A DNA stretch of 64,000 bases from Actinomycetes bacterium (GCA_021414085.1 JAIOPC010000014.1:961476-1025475); one strand, 5' to 3'. Counted from the first letter of the stretch, positions 8,480 to 18,004 are shown. A program made the numbers and translations. Notes: generated by a model from the sequence alone, not told the origin.

Positions 8480-10780
8480 ATGGCGGCTCCTTGGCGGTCC
8501 CTCTTGGTGATGGGTTTGGCCGCCGCCTGTGTGTTGCCCGGCAGCCCCACCCCAGCCTCGGCCGAACCGAGTGAACCTGCACAGTGGGTCAAGACTGGCG
8601 ACGACTCGGTAGTGAAGGCCGACACGCTCGCGGCCCTACGCGTCGCCGCCAATCAGTTTCGACCGCTTGTTGCCGGCGCCGGCTTTAACGCGAACGACCT
8701 ACGCAACCTCGGGGCGTACACGCTGAGGTTGGTCACCAGTGGCTACGGCGACATCGAGGCCTACCGCGACGAACTGCAGCAGATGGTCAATGAAATCAAC
8801 ACGCAGACTTCGCTGGTGCTGCAGGTTGCACCCGGCACGGTCGCTGGGCCGGGCGATCCATTGGATCTCAGCCCTGCGCTTGGCGAAATCTGGGTGATGA
8901 TCTCGTCGGTGTCGCCGTGCGGAACGCTGGCTGGCGGAACGCTCGGATGCGGCGGAACCTACGACGCCGTACCGGTCAACGGCGAGTACCGCTGGGCAAG
9001 CGGCACTGTGTGGTTGAGCCCGACCCTGCAAGCGAAGTGTCAGCAGCCGGTTACGAGTCATGAGGTCAGCCATGCCCTCGGGCTCGCTCACTTCGACCAG
9101 CAATACCTGGGCGAGTTTCAGATCATGAAGTCGAGCACGAACTGCTCGTTCAGCGCGCTGCGCGCGGGTGACCTGAACGGCCATCGCTGGTTGGTGGATG
9201 GTGCGCAGCACCCCAGTAACGACAACGTCGCAGCTGCCGACGAAGTGTGCGCATTGCGCGACACGACCATGTCGGCTGTCACGCGGTTTGCCAGCACGGA
9301 AGCTGGCGAGCCTGCGCATGCTGGTCTCACGCCGCTCAACTCGGTGTGGTATCGGTACACGCCGCGCCCAGACCAAGTCGGCGGGACAGCGACCATCAAG
9401 ACAACCAACGATGGCGACGACGACTTCGACACCGTTCTGGCGGTGTACACCGGCTCGATGTTCTCCAGCGTCGTACCAGTCGCGAGCAATGACGACTTCA
9501 CCGGCTTACTCAGCCAGGTGTCGTTCGTTGTCGGTGCCGGGGTGACGTATTGGATTGCTGTCGACTCTGGTGGGGTCGACAGTGGCGAGACCGATGTCGT
9601 ATTCGACTTGCCATCGACAACGGTGCCACCAGCACCCGCTGGCGTGCCGGCTCGCCTTGTGGACACGCGCCGACCTGGCGGCCAAACCGTCGATTGCTTC
9701 AATCAGGCAGGCGGGCGAATCACGGCGAACTCGACCTACGAAGTGCAGGTGACCGGCCGCGCGTTCGTTCCCGCGAATGCGACATCGGTGGTCTTGAACG
9801 TCACCGCGCTGACGCCTTCGGCGGCGGGCTTCATGACGGTGTTTCCGTGCGGCCAAGCAGTGCCCAATGCGTCGAACCTGAACTTCGCTGCCGGCGAGGT
9901 GATTCCAAACTTGGTGATTGCAAAAGTCGGCATCGGTGGGAAGGTCTGCATCTTCACGTCAGCGGCGAGCGATCTTTTGGTCGATGTCAGCAGTTACTTT
10001 CTCGCTGCCGACGGCTTGACATCGCTGGTGGCGCCAGAACGATTGTTGGACACCCGAATTGGTAGCCAAACCATCGACGGTGCCGATCAGGGTGTCGGTC
10101 GCATTCCGGCCGGGGTCCCTTACGAGTTACTGGTCGCGGGTCGCCCCGGCGTGCCGGTGAATGCCGCGACGGTGGTGCTGAATGTGACGGCCGTTGCGCC
10201 GGGCGGCGGCGGGTATGTCACCGTCTATCCGTGCGGGCAGTCGGTGCCAAATGCATCGAACTTGAACTACGTGGCCGACGATGTGATTCCGAACCTAGTG
10301 CTCGCCAAACCCGGCGCCCTTGGGAAGGTGTGTTTCTTTTCGTTCGCCGACACGGACCTGTTGGTTGATGTCAGCGGCTACTTCGCTAACAACCTCAAGC
10401 TGCAGCCATTGGTGGCACCGGGTCGGGTCCTCGACACGCGTAGCCCCGGCGGCACAACTATCGATGGTCAGCATCAGGCCGTGGGCCGGGTGGGGGCCGG
10501 CGCGACGTACGAGTTGCCGGTCTTGAATCGTGCCGGTGTCACCGGCTCTGCGCCGTCGGTGGTGCTGAACGTCACCGCCGTAACCCCGAGCGCCGGTGGA
10601 TTCCTGACGGTGTTTCCGTGCGGCCAAGCCGTGCCGAACGCATCGAACCTGAACTTTGTGGCTGGCGATGTGATCCCCAATTCGGTGATTTCAAAGGTCG
10701 GCGCCGGTGGCAAGGTGTGCATCTTCACTTCGGTCGAGGTGGACTTGCTCGTCGATGTCAGCGCTTTCTTCCTGCCGTAG
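8480..10780 (+). CDS. Secreted metzincin-like protease with three 128-residue repeats (copy 1)
   Basis: 766 aa exported protein. The signal peptide ends near residue 31 (TPASA|EP). The catalytic-type domain (about 35-235) carries HEVSHALGLAHFD from residue 194, matching the zinc metzincin pattern HExxHxxGxxHxD, followed by a Met-turn candidate (IMKSS). Residues about 240-380 form a CUB/pre-peptidase-like beta domain (SVWYRYTP, DDFDTVLAVYTG, NDDFTG). From residue 389 to the end there are three repeats of exactly 128 residues (DTR ... VVLNVTA ... FPCGQ.VPNASNLN ... LLVDVSSYF). Each repeat has two cysteines (FPCG and VCIF/VCFF), possibly disulphide-bonded outside the cell. The following gene is a paralogue. 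Substrate unknown; degradation of an external protein or polymer is inference. The long in-frame extension upstream of 8480 is not part of the gene. Confidence 0.85.
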   Translation: MAAPWRSLLVMGLAAACVLPGSPTPASAEPSEPAQWVKTGDDSVVKADTLAALRVAANQFRPLVAGAGFNANDLRNLGAYTLRLVTSGYGDIEAYRDELQQMVNEINTQTSLVLQVAPGTVAGPGDPLDLSPALGEIWVMISSVSPCGTLAGGTLGCGGTYDAVPVNGEYRWASGTVWLSPTLQAKCQQPVTSHEVSHALGLAHFDQQYLGEFQIMKSSTNCSFSALRAGDLNGHRWLVDGAQHPSNDNVAAADEVCALRDTTMSAVTRFASTEAGEPAHAGLTPLNSVWYRYTPRPDQVGGTATIKTTNDGDDDFDTVLAVYTGSMFSSVVPVASNDDFTGLLSQVSFVVGAGVTYWIAVDSGGVDSGETDVVFDLPSTTVPPAPAGVPARLVDTRRPGGQTVDCFNQAGGRITANSTYEVQVTGRAFVPANATSVVLNVTALTPSAAGFMTVFPCGQAVPNASNLNFAAGEVIPNLVIAKVGIGGKVCIFTSAASDLLVDVSSYFLAADGLTSLVAPERLLDTRIGSQTIDGADQGVGRIPAGVPYELLVAGRPGVPVNAATVVLNVTAVAPGGGGYVTVYPCGQSVPNASNLNYVADDVIPNLVLAKPGALGKVCFFSFADTDLLVDVSGYFANNLKLQPLVAPGRVLDTRSPGGTTIDGQHQAVGRVGAGATYELPVLNRAGVTGSAPSVVLNVTAVTPSAGGFLTVFPCGQAVPNASNLNFVAGDVIPNSVISKVGAGGKVCIFTSVEVDLLVDVSAFFLP
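9644..10780 (+). repeat. Three in-frame 384-nt repeats (copy 1 C-terminus)
   Basis: Repeat units begin at 9644, 10028 and 10412 when aligned on the residue before the P of (A/V)P.RL(L/V)DTR. The spacing is exactly 384 nt (128 codons) both times, with no insertion or deletion. The units are diverged at the DNA level but strongly similar in protein. Confidence 0.9.
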
Positions 10781-10794
10781 GAGAATTCGGGCTG

Positions 10795-10800
10795 TACGAT
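10795..10800 (+). promoter_or_regulatory. -10 element, leaderless start at 10807
   Basis: TACGAT, 6 bases before ATG 10807. The second protease gene may therefore have its own promoter despite being only 26 bp behind the first. Confidence 0.45.
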
Positions 10801-10806
10801 CGCGGC

Positions 10807-13128
10807 ATGACAGTGTTGAGGTGGCCACTCTGTGTGTTGATCCTGTCGGGGACGCTCGCGACCGGCGTGCCCGGCGGTGCAACGCCGGCGGCCGCCGACG
10901 GCCCAACCATTGAGTGGGTACAAACCGGCGACGACTCCGTGATGGAAGCCACGACGCTAGAAGCTGCACAGGCCGCGCAAGCCGCCGAGTCTGCATCATT
11001 GGATTCGCCGTCTGGGTTGTTCCAACCGGTCACGCTCGGCGACGGGTTCAAGGTCTTCAGCCTGCGCAGCTACGGCGACTACACCATCAAGTTGGTGGAC
11101 ACCGGCCACGGGGTCATTGAGAACTACCGCACCGAAGTTCAGAACATGGCTAACGAGGTCAACGCCTACAACGGCCTCAGCATTCGAGTCGAGCTCGGCA
11201 CCTTTCCCGCGCCACCGGATCCGATCCACCCGAACGTGCCCACGGGCGAGATCTGGGTGATGATCAACGACTTCTCGCCGTGCGGCCCGTTTCCTACCGG
11301 CGCGCTTGGTTGCGGGGGAGTGCGCTCGTCAACCGTCGTTGAAGGCGAAACGCGGTTCAGTTCCGGCGCCGTGTGGCTCAGCCCTACCTTGGCGCCAGTA
11401 TGCGATCAGGTGGTGGTGAATCACGAAATCGGCCACGCATTGGGTCTCGATCACTTCGATCAGACCTACCTCGGCCAATTCCAGGTGATGAAGTCCAGCA
11501 CCGACTGTTCATTCAGCTCGCTACGTGCCGGCGACCTAAACGGTGTGCGCTGGCTCGCGGAACCAACTCCGAGCAACGATTCGGTCGCGACGGCCGCCGT
11601 GGTTTGCCCGGGCGACTCGAGCGTTTCGGCGAGCACATGGTTCGCGACCAAGGAAGTGGGCGAGGCCACCCACGCGGGCTCCGCCGCTCGGCGTTCGGTG
11701 TGGTATCGGTTCAACCCGCGGCCGGAGCAAAACGGCGGCACCGCGACCATCGGAACTTCCAACGACGCCGTCGACGATTTCGACACGGTATTAGAGGTGT
11801 ACCGCGGTGCGACGCCAACGACCTCCGTCACCAGTAACGACGACTTCGTGGGCCAACTCAGCCAGGTGACATTTGCTGTCGACTCGGCGCAGACGTATTG
11901 GATAGTTGTCGACGGCAAGGGTGGCGTTGGTTTTGGCCGCGGCGAGACCGATGTGACGTTCGATTTACCCGCTCTCACGGGTTCGCAGGTGCCGTTGTGC
12001 GCCCCGGCGCGCGTGCTTGATACGCGGGTGGGTGGTTCGACGATCGATGGCGCCCATCAGGGCGTCGGCGCCATTGCGGCCAACGCGACGTATCAACTGC
12101 CCATTGCTGGTCGCGCGGGCGTACCGGTAGACGCCGACTCAGTGGTGCTGAACGTGACAGCGGTGTCGCCGACCGCGCCCGGGTTCGTGACGGTGTTCCC
12201 GTGCGGCCAAGGCGTGCCGAATGCGTCAAACCTGAACTTCCCAACGGGTGGTGCGATTCCGAACGCGGTCTTTGCTCGTGTCGGCACGGCAGGGGCAGTG
12301 TGCTTCTTTGCTTCCACACAAACCGACCTACTGGTCGACGTCAGCGGCTACTTCCCGGGATCCGATGCTCTGGTGCCCTTGGGTGTGCCGGGTCGACTGC
12401 TCGACACGCGGGCCGGCGGCTCAACGGTCGACGGCGCCCATCAGGGTGTCGGCCAAGTTGCGGCCAACACCACGTACGCGTTGCCGGTGACCAATCGTGC
12501 GGGAGTGCCCGCGGGGGCAGCGTCGGTTGTGTTGAACGTGACAGCGGTAAGCCCGAGCGCCGGCGGCTTCATCACGGCGTTCCCGTGTGGTCAACCGGTG
12601 CCAAACGCATCGAACCTGAACTTCGCGGCTGGCACAACCATTCCAAACCTGGTCGTCGCCCGCGTCGGCGCCGGAGATCAGGTGTGCTTCTTTAGTTCCG
12701 CGACGACCGACTTACTCGTAGATGTCAGCGGCTACTTCCCGACGACGTTGTCGTTGGTGCCGCTCACAGTGCCTGAGCGGTTGATGGATACGCGGGCGGG
12801 CAGTCAGACCGTGGATGGTCTCTATCAAGGCGTCGGCGTGATTGCGGCGAACACAACCTTCGAGTTGCCGATCGCAGGTCGCGCCAGTGTGCCGCCGGGT
12901 GCCGTGTCAGTGATGCTGAACGTGACGGCGCTCGCGCCCAGCACGGCCGGATTTGTGACGGTGTTCCCGTGTGGGCAACCGGTGCCCAACGCATCGAACC
13001 TCAACTTTGCTGCGGGTGCGGTGATCCCGAACTCGGTTTTGGCTCGGGTCGGTAGCGCCGGGCGAGTGTGCTTCTTTACGTCATCCGACACCGGCCTCTT
13101 GGTCGATGTCAGCGGCTACTTCCCCTGA
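10807..13128 (+). CDS. Secreted metzincin-like protease with three 128-residue repeats (copy 2)
   Basis: 773 aa paralogue of the preceding gene with the same architecture. The signal peptide is cleaved near residue 31 (TPAAA|D). HEIGHALGLDHFD starts at residue 206, with Met-turn candidate VMKSS. A CUB/pre-peptidase-like domain follows (SVWYRFNP, DDFDTVLEVYRG), then three 128-residue repeats from about residue 398 to the end. The mature N-termini match closely (WVQTGDDSV here, WVKTGDDSV in copy 1), so the pair arose by tandem gene duplication followed by divergence. Both keep all zinc-binding positions, so both are probably active. Start is ATG 10807; an in-frame extension upstream overlaps copy 1 and is rejected. 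Confidence 0.85.
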   Translation: MTVLRWPLCVLILSGTLATGVPGGATPAAADGPTIEWVQTGDDSVMEATTLEAAQAAQAAESASLDSPSGLFQPVTLGDGFKVFSLRSYGDYTIKLVDTGHGVIENYRTEVQNMANEVNAYNGLSIRVELGTFPAPPDPIHPNVPTGEIWVMINDFSPCGPFPTGALGCGGVRSSTVVEGETRFSSGAVWLSPTLAPVCDQVVVNHEIGHALGLDHFDQTYLGQFQVMKSSTDCSFSSLRAGDLNGVRWLAEPTPSNDSVATAAVVCPGDSSVSASTWFATKEVGEATHAGSAARRSVWYRFNPRPEQNGGTATIGTSNDAVDDFDTVLEVYRGATPTTSVTSNDDFVGQLSQVTFAVDSAQTYWIVVDGKGGVGFGRGETDVTFDLPALTGSQVPLCAPARVLDTRVGGSTIDGAHQGVGAIAANATYQLPIAGRAGVPVDADSVVLNVTAVSPTAPGFVTVFPCGQGVPNASNLNFPTGGAIPNAVFARVGTAGAVCFFASTQTDLLVDVSGYFPGSDALVPLGVPGRLLDTRAGGSTVDGAHQGVGQVAANTTYALPVTNRAGVPAGAASVVLNVTAVSPSAGGFITAFPCGQPVPNASNLNFAAGTTIPNLVVARVGAGDQVCFFSSATTDLLVDVSGYFPTTLSLVPLTVPERLMDTRAGSQTVDGLYQGVGVIAANTTFELPIAGRASVPPGAVSVMLNVTALAPSTAGFVTVFPCGQPVPNASNLNFAAGAVIPNSVLARVGSAGRVCFFTSSDTGLLVDVSGYFP
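11998..13128 (+). repeat. Three in-frame 384-nt repeats (copy 2 C-terminus)
   Basis: The equivalent codon before P.RL.DTR falls at 12001, 12385 and 12769, again exactly 384 nt apart. With the three units of copy 1 this makes six units of identical length. Confidence 0.9.
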
Positions 13129-13132
13129 TAAG

Positions 13133-13138
13133 TAGGCT
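13133..13138 (+). promoter_or_regulatory. -10 element, leaderless start at 13147
   Basis: TAGGCT, 8 bases before ATG 13147. Confidence 0.45.
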
Positions 13139-13146
13139 TGGTTCCC

Positions 13147-14421
13147 ATGAACCGCCTCTTGCACGTTTCAGCCATCGCCGGACTTCTACTCGCCAGTGGG
13201 TGCGGGGGCGACTCGAAAGACTCCACCGACACGGCCGACACGGTCGCGACCACGGTTGCTGCCACCACGCCAGATACGACTCCAGACACGGAGGCGCCGA
13301 GCACGACTGAGGCTGCGCCCTCCGAACTGGATGCACGGGCGATCGTCGAAGTTTTGGCCGGCGACGAATTGGGCGGGCGCGACAACCTGACCGACTTCTC
13401 CACGGCCGCGCAGGACTTTCTCATCGGCGAGGTTTCGCAGTTCGCGCAGCCAGTGTTTACGGGCGAAGGCAACGAGGCCTACCTGCAGCACTTCGACGAG
13501 GGCACCAACATCCTCGCGATGGTTCCTGGTGGCGACCTGGCCAGCGAGTACATCGTCGTTGGCGCCCACTACGACCATCTCGGTGGTGTCGGTTCTACGT
13601 GCTACACCACCGACGACACCGATGAGATCTGCAACGGTGCAGCCGATAACGCGGCTGGCGTTGCGGCGGCGATCAGCGCAGTGCGCGCCATCGCTGCTGA
13701 GGGAACACCGCGTCGCACAATCGTGCTCGCCCTGTGGGATGCGGAGGAAGATGGCCTGCTCGGTTCCGAGGCTTATCTCGCCGATCCGGCCTTCCCGGTC
13801 GAGTTCACAGTCGCTTACGTCAACTTCGATATTCAGGGCGCGAACTTGTCGCCCGCGTTGGCCAACACCACCATCGTGGTCGGCGCCGAGACGGGTGGCC
13901 AGGAGCTGATCGACATGGCGAATGCGGCGGTCACCGAATCCACACTCGATTCGGTGTTGCTGAGCGTGCTCTATGGCCAGGGCCGCAGCGACCACGCCAA
14001 CTTCGTTGCCGCCGGTGTGCCGTCGGTGTTCTTCACCGATGCCAACAACGGGTGCTATCACTCGGCGCAAGACGACGTGCTGGCGCTGAACTTTCCCAAG
14101 CTCGATCAGCAGGTGATCACGGCGACGGCGCTCACTCGTGCGCTGGTTGCCACCGACACACCCCCAACGTTTAACTCGACGGCACCTGCGACCAGCTACG
14201 ACGACGCAGTGTCGCTGCTGGCCGTCGTTGAGCGCGGGCTTCCCGATGTTGGTCTGTTGGCGACGGAAGCACAGGCGACGTACGAGCAGTATCGACTCGA
14301 CCTGCAGGCCATCGTCGATGCTGGGCCGGAAGGCTTCAATGACGAGGCAGTGGGGATCTTGCTGGTCGGCGCTGTCGGTCTTGTGGATGCGCTCACACAA
14401 GCTCCTTGCCAGACCGTGTGA
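13147..14421 (+). CDS. M28-family zinc aminopeptidase lipoprotein
   Basis: 424 aa. A lipobox (LLASGC) at the end of the signal peptide predicts lipid attachment at Cys19, followed by a Thr/Asp-rich linker to about residue 55. The M28 catalytic residues are all present: His and Asp in VGAHYDHLGG, the bridging Asp in NGAADNAAGVAA, the catalytic Glu pair in WDAEEDGLLGSEA, Asp in NFDIQG and the last His in GCYHSAQDD. The expected role is removal of N-terminal residues from peptides outside the membrane, which fits with the neighbouring secreted proteases. ATG 13147 is preferred over the in-frame TTG at 13138. The stop overlaps the GTG of the next gene. Confidence 0.9.
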   Translation: MNRLLHVSAIAGLLLASGCGGDSKDSTDTADTVATTVAATTPDTTPDTEAPSTTEAAPSELDARAIVEVLAGDELGGRDNLTDFSTAAQDFLIGEVSQFAQPVFTGEGNEAYLQHFDEGTNILAMVPGGDLASEYIVVGAHYDHLGGVGSTCYTTDDTDEICNGAADNAAGVAAAISAVRAIAAEGTPRRTIVLALWDAEEDGLLGSEAYLADPAFPVEFTVAYVNFDIQGANLSPALANTTIVVGAETGGQELIDMANAAVTESTLDSVLLSVLYGQGRSDHANFVAAGVPSVFFTDANNGCYHSAQDDVLALNFPKLDQQVITATALTRALVATDTPPTFNSTAPATSYDDAVSLLAVVERGLPDVGLLATEAQATYEQYRLDLQAIVDAGPEGFNDEAVGILLVGAVGLVDALTQAPCQTV

Positions 14422-16610
14422 CGAAAGAGCGGCTCTACGAGCACTCACATATGTTGCCGGCGACGATCGGGCACGACAAGACGGCACGCTTTCGCCCCGA
14501 GGTAGAGGGTTTACGCGCGGTCGCCGTTGTATTGGTGCTGCTCTACCACGCCAAGCTGGCCGCGCTGACGGGTGGGTACATCGGCGTCGACGTCTTCTTC
14601 GTGCTGTCTGGGTTTCTCATCACCTCGTTGTTGATGCGCGAGTTAGCGACAACCGGCACTGTGTCGTTGGCCGCGTTCTGGGCACGGCGAGCAAGGCGAC
14701 TGTTGCCTGCGTCGGGGCTGGTCGTCGTTGCAACGCTGATCGCCGGCCGGCTGATGCTCGACGGGCTTTCGCAGGGCGATCTGGCGCGCGATGCAATCGC
14801 CGCTTGCGCGTTCGTAGCCAACTTTCGTCTCTTCAATGTTGGTACCGACTACCTCGCCGAGGGGCAAGCCACGTCGCCGCTGTTGCACTTCTGGTCGCTC
14901 GCGGTAGAAGAGCAGTACTACCTGGTGTGGCCGGGGTTGATGTTGCTGCTGGTGCGCTACGCGCGGCTCGCTCGTCGTTCGTTGATTGCCGTGCTGGGCG
15001 TGATGTGGGTCGTGTCGCTGGTGCTGTGCGTTCGATCCACGCACGACGACCCGATGTGGGCCTTCTTCATGCTGCCGGCGCGCGCCTGGGAGTTGCTCAG
15101 CGGTGCCTTGCTTGCGGTAGTGGGCGGCTCATTGTGGAAACGCGCACACCGCGTGCGCGTGATCGTTGGGTGTGTGGGGTTGGGTTCGATCATCGGCGCC
15201 GCGCTGGCATACGACGACTCAACGCCGTTCCCGGGGCTCGCGGCCATCGTGCCAGTGCTCGGCACCGTGGCAGTCATCAATGCCGGCGTCACGTTTGGCG
15301 GCCCGATCACAATCTTGCGTGCTCGTCCGCTGCAGTGGATTGGCGCACGGTCGTACGCCATCTACCTGTGGCACTTTCCGCTGCTCTTGTTGGCTGAGGC
15401 GCGATACGGCCCGCTCAACGCGACAACGCGCGGAGGCTTGCTGCTCGGTTCGCTCGCGCTCGCCGCGCTGAGCTACCACCTGATCGAGATACCGGTGCGC
15501 TTCGCGCCACGACTGGTCGCCAGTCCAGGGCGCAGTTTGGCGATGGGTGCGTCGGTGGCGGTGGTGGGCGTCGTCGTCGCCAGCCTGGTGCTACACAATC
15601 CACCCCGGTTGTCGACCGATGAGATCGCGGCGCCGGCGACGCTGGCGACGGTGGCGCCTTCGATTCCAGCGACCACCGCACCGTCGGCAACATCGACCAT
15701 TCCGCCGCCACCCACCACCATGTTGCGTCCAGAGGTCGCCGACGCATCGCACGACAATCCACCAGAACTGGCGCCGCTGATCGCGGCCAACTTGCCGTTG
15801 TTGGAGGAATCGACCACGACCAGAAAGGTGCCGGCAAACCTCGACCCAAGCCTCGGCGCGGCGAAGAACGACCTGCCGCAGGTTTACGCCGACGAATGCA
15901 TTCTCGATGTTGGCGTGAGCGGACTGAAGGACTGCGTGTACGGCGACCCGGCCGGGGCCGTAACGATTGTGCTGTTCGGCGATTCTCACGCCGCGCAATG
16001 GATGCCCGCGATCAACTTGGTGGCGATCGAGAACGGCTGGCGACTCATCGTGCACACCAAGAAGGCATGCCCGAGCGCAGAGATACCGACCATCAAGGAT
16101 CCCAATCAGACCGACTGCGCGGTGTGGCGGGCGAGTGTCATCGCCTCCCTAGAGGCGCTTCATCCCGACCTAGTCGTGATGTCTGGCTATCGCTACCAGG
16201 CCGCCCCGGGAACCGAAGGGCGCACCCCCGATCAGGTGTGGCGCGACGGCACGGATCTCACGGTCTCGAAAGTGAAGCCGTTCGCGCAGCACGTGCTGCT
16301 GCTCGGCGACTCCGCAACTCCGGCCCTCACGGTTCCGTACTGTCTGGCGAACGATCTCACGAACGTGCCGATCTGCATGGCATCGCGCGAGGAAGCGACA
16401 CGGCCCAAGCGACTTCAGGTCGAGCGCGAGGTGGCCGCCAAGTACGACATCGACTTCATCCCGACCAGCGACTGGATGTGCACCGACACGCTGTGTCCGG
16501 TGATTGTGGGCAATGTGTTGATGTATCGCGACGACAGCCACATCACCGCTACGGCCTCGGAGTTTCTCGCGCCTTACGTTGAACTGGCTTTGCGTCACGC
16601 GATGACCTGA
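14418..16610 (+). CDS. Acyltransferase-3 / SGNH membrane O-acyltransferase
   Basis: About 730 aa, of the OafA/OatA type. The N-terminal acyltransferase-3 domain (to about residue 390) starts with RPEVEGLRAVAVV and LLYHAKL, followed by some ten TM helices and the conserved FFVLSGFLI. A Thr/Pro/Ala-rich linker leads to a C-terminal extracytoplasmic SGNH domain with GDSHA near residue 521 and the Asp/His pair in DDSHIT near residue 705. These enzymes acetylate cell-wall or surface polysaccharides, using an acyl donor from the cytoplasm. GTG 14418 forms a GTGA overlap with the preceding stop; ATG 14451 (719 aa) is an equally reasonable start. Confidence 0.88.
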   Translation: MTKERLYEHSHMLPATIGHDKTARFRPEVEGLRAVAVVLVLLYHAKLAALTGGYIGVDVFFVLSGFLITSLLMRELATTGTVSLAAFWARRARRLLPASGLVVVATLIAGRLMLDGLSQGDLARDAIAACAFVANFRLFNVGTDYLAEGQATSPLLHFWSLAVEEQYYLVWPGLMLLLVRYARLARRSLIAVLGVMWVVSLVLCVRSTHDDPMWAFFMLPARAWELLSGALLAVVGGSLWKRAHRVRVIVGCVGLGSIIGAALAYDDSTPFPGLAAIVPVLGTVAVINAGVTFGGPITILRARPLQWIGARSYAIYLWHFPLLLLAEARYGPLNATTRGGLLLGSLALAALSYHLIEIPVRFAPRLVASPGRSLAMGASVAVVGVVVASLVLHNPPRLSTDEIAAPATLATVAPSIPATTAPSATSTIPPPPTTMLRPEVADASHDNPPELAPLIAANLPLLEESTTTRKVPANLDPSLGAAKNDLPQVYADECILDVGVSGLKDCVYGDPAGAVTIVLFGDSHAAQWMPAINLVAIENGWRLIVHTKKACPSAEIPTIKDPNQTDCAVWRASVIASLEALHPDLVVMSGYRYQAAPGTEGRTPDQVWRDGTDLTVSKVKPFAQHVLLLGDSATPALTVPYCLANDLTNVPICMASREEATRPKRLQVEREVAAKYDIDFIPTSDWMCTDTLCPVIVGNVLMYRDDSHITATASEFLAPYVELALRHAMT

Positions 16611-16725
16611 CGACCTGATCAACGCGAAGTTCTCACCAAACTCTTGTACTTCTGCGGAGCGGGCCGATGAGGCGAAGAGTACCGTGACGATTGCGGCTAG
16701 AGCCGCAACGAGATCGGAGCAATCG
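16611..16725 (+). promoter_or_regulatory. Intergenic leader of the SHOCT gene
   Basis: TACCGT at 16680-16685 is a possible -10 element giving a leader of roughly 34 nt. GGAGC at 16716-16720 is a plausible ribosome binding site for ATG 16726, one of the few in this window. No other structure seen. Confidence 0.4.
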
Positions 16726-17082
16726 ATGACACGTAACAAGATTGTGAGTAAGGCAAGTGTTCTTGCAGCAGCGGTGGTGACCGGTGTGGTTCTGTTCGCA
16801 GGCGCCGCAATGGCCGCTGGCGGCGACGGCGGGCCTATCGGGCCGGGGCCGCGCGGCTTCGGTGATCGCGATGGTCACCACCGTGGTGGTGGGATCGTGA
16901 TCCTCGTGGCAGCAATTCTTCTCGCGGTGCTCATCACTTGGTTGATCGCTCGCCGTCGTCCGGCGGTGGCTCAATCCGCTAGTGCCGAGACAATCCTCTC
17001 CGAGCGGTTGGCCCGCAGCGAGATTTCGGTCGATGACTACCGCACCACGCTTGCCGCGTTGCGCGAGGCCTCATCGCGCTGA
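16726..17082 (+). CDS. SHOCT-domain membrane protein
   Basis: 118 aa. The N-terminal hydrophobic signal (residues about 7-26, ending AAMAAGG) is followed by a Gly/His-rich stretch, one TM segment (about 48-67, IVILVAAILLAVLITWLIA) and a C-terminal SHOCT motif (ILSERLARSEISVDDYRTTL). SHOCT is a short oligomerisation motif and says little about function. Start is ATG 16726, placed by the GGAG upstream. Confidence 0.8.
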   Translation: MTRNKIVSKASVLAAAVVTGVVLFAGAAMAAGGDGGPIGPGPRGFGDRDGHHRGGGIVILVAAILLAVLITWLIARRRPAVAQSASAETILSERLARSEISVDDYRTTLAALREASSR

Positions 17083-17088
17083 CGGGGC

Positions 17089-17094
17089 TACATT
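17089..17094 (+). promoter_or_regulatory. -10 element, leaderless start at 17102
   Basis: TACATT, 7 bases before ATG 17102. Confidence 0.45.
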
Positions 17095-17101
17095 CGACGG
17101 C

Positions 17102-18004
17102 ATGAGTCGTGCGTTCAAGGTCGGTGTGCAGTTGCCCGAGGTTGAACGGTTCGTGCCGTGGCCAGAACTGATCGCCATGGCAAAGGCGGCCGAAGCGGTT
17201 GGCTTTGATTCGATTTGGCTGGGCGATCACCTGCTGTACGACCTGCCCAACGGGTCGGTGCGCGGCCCGTGGGAGGTGTGGACATCGCTGGCGGCGATTG
17301 CCGCGGTGACGACGCGAGTTGAGATCGGCCCGCTGGTGGCGTCGATCGGCTTCCATGAACCAGCGATGCTTGCCAAGCAGGCAGCCACCGTCGACGCCAT
17401 CTCCGGTGGCCGCCTGATCGTTGGCCTCGGTGCCGGCTGGAACGAACGCGAATACCGCGCCTTTGGTTTCCCGTACGACCAACGCGTTAGTCGCTTCGAG
17501 GAAGCCTTCGGGATCATTCGACGACTACTCGCTGGCGAGGTAGTCGATCACGAGGGTCGCTTCTACAACGTGGCACGCAGCCAGGTTGATCCGATCTCGC
17601 GCCCGGGAGGGCCGCCGTTGTTGTTGGGCTCAACGGCGCCACGCATGATGTCGATTGCCGCGCCTCACATTCAGTCGTGGAACGTCTGGTGGAGTCGGTT
17701 CGGTAACTCGGTCGAGGGCTTTGCGCGTGAAGCGGCAGTCGCCGACGAGCGGTGCCAGCTGGCAGGTCGTGCGCCGGGCGAAGTGCAGGCAACTGCCGCG
17801 GTGTATGTACAGGTGCCCGGTGGCACCGGTCGCACCATGGGCTCCGACAAAGTCGTCGCCGAGCCGTTGCGCGGCACGCAACTGGAACTTGCCCAACAGC
17901 TGGCCGCGTTCGGTGCCGCGGGTGCCGATCACCTGCAATTGGTGGTCGACCCGATCACCCAAGCCAGCATCGAGTGGCTGGGCGGCGTGCTCGAACTGCT
18001 GTAG
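17102..18004 (+). CDS. Luciferase-like (LLM) flavin/F420-dependent oxidoreductase
   Basis: 300 aa, TIM-barrel LLM family. Typical elements are KVGVQLPEVERFVPWPEL at the N-terminus, AEAVGFDSIWLGDHLLY, the RVEIGPLVAS strand, LAKQAATVDAISGGRLIVGLGAGW and the GGPPLLLGS strand. In actinomycetes such proteins commonly use F420, sometimes FMN; which one, and the substrate, cannot be read here. It stands alone and is convergent with the cupin gene. Confidence 0.85.
   Translation: MSRAFKVGVQLPEVERFVPWPELIAMAKAAEAVGFDSIWLGDHLLYDLPNGSVRGPWEVWTSLAAIAAVTTRVEIGPLVASIGFHEPAMLAKQAATVDAISGGRLIVGLGAGWNEREYRAFGFPYDQRVSRFEEAFGIIRRLLAGEVVDHEGRFYNVARSQVDPISRPGGPPLLLGSTAPRMMSIAAPHIQSWNVWWSRFGNSVEGFAREAAVADERCQLAGRAPGEVQATAAVYVQVPGGTGRTMGSDKVVAEPLRGTQLELAQQLAAFGAAGADHLQLVVDPITQASIEWLGGVLELL

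Noticed and set aside
13186..14487. A 433-codon minus-strand frame opposite the M28 peptidase gene
   Set aside because: The plus-strand frame has a signal peptide, lipobox and all M28 ligands. The minus product is Arg-rich and low in information.
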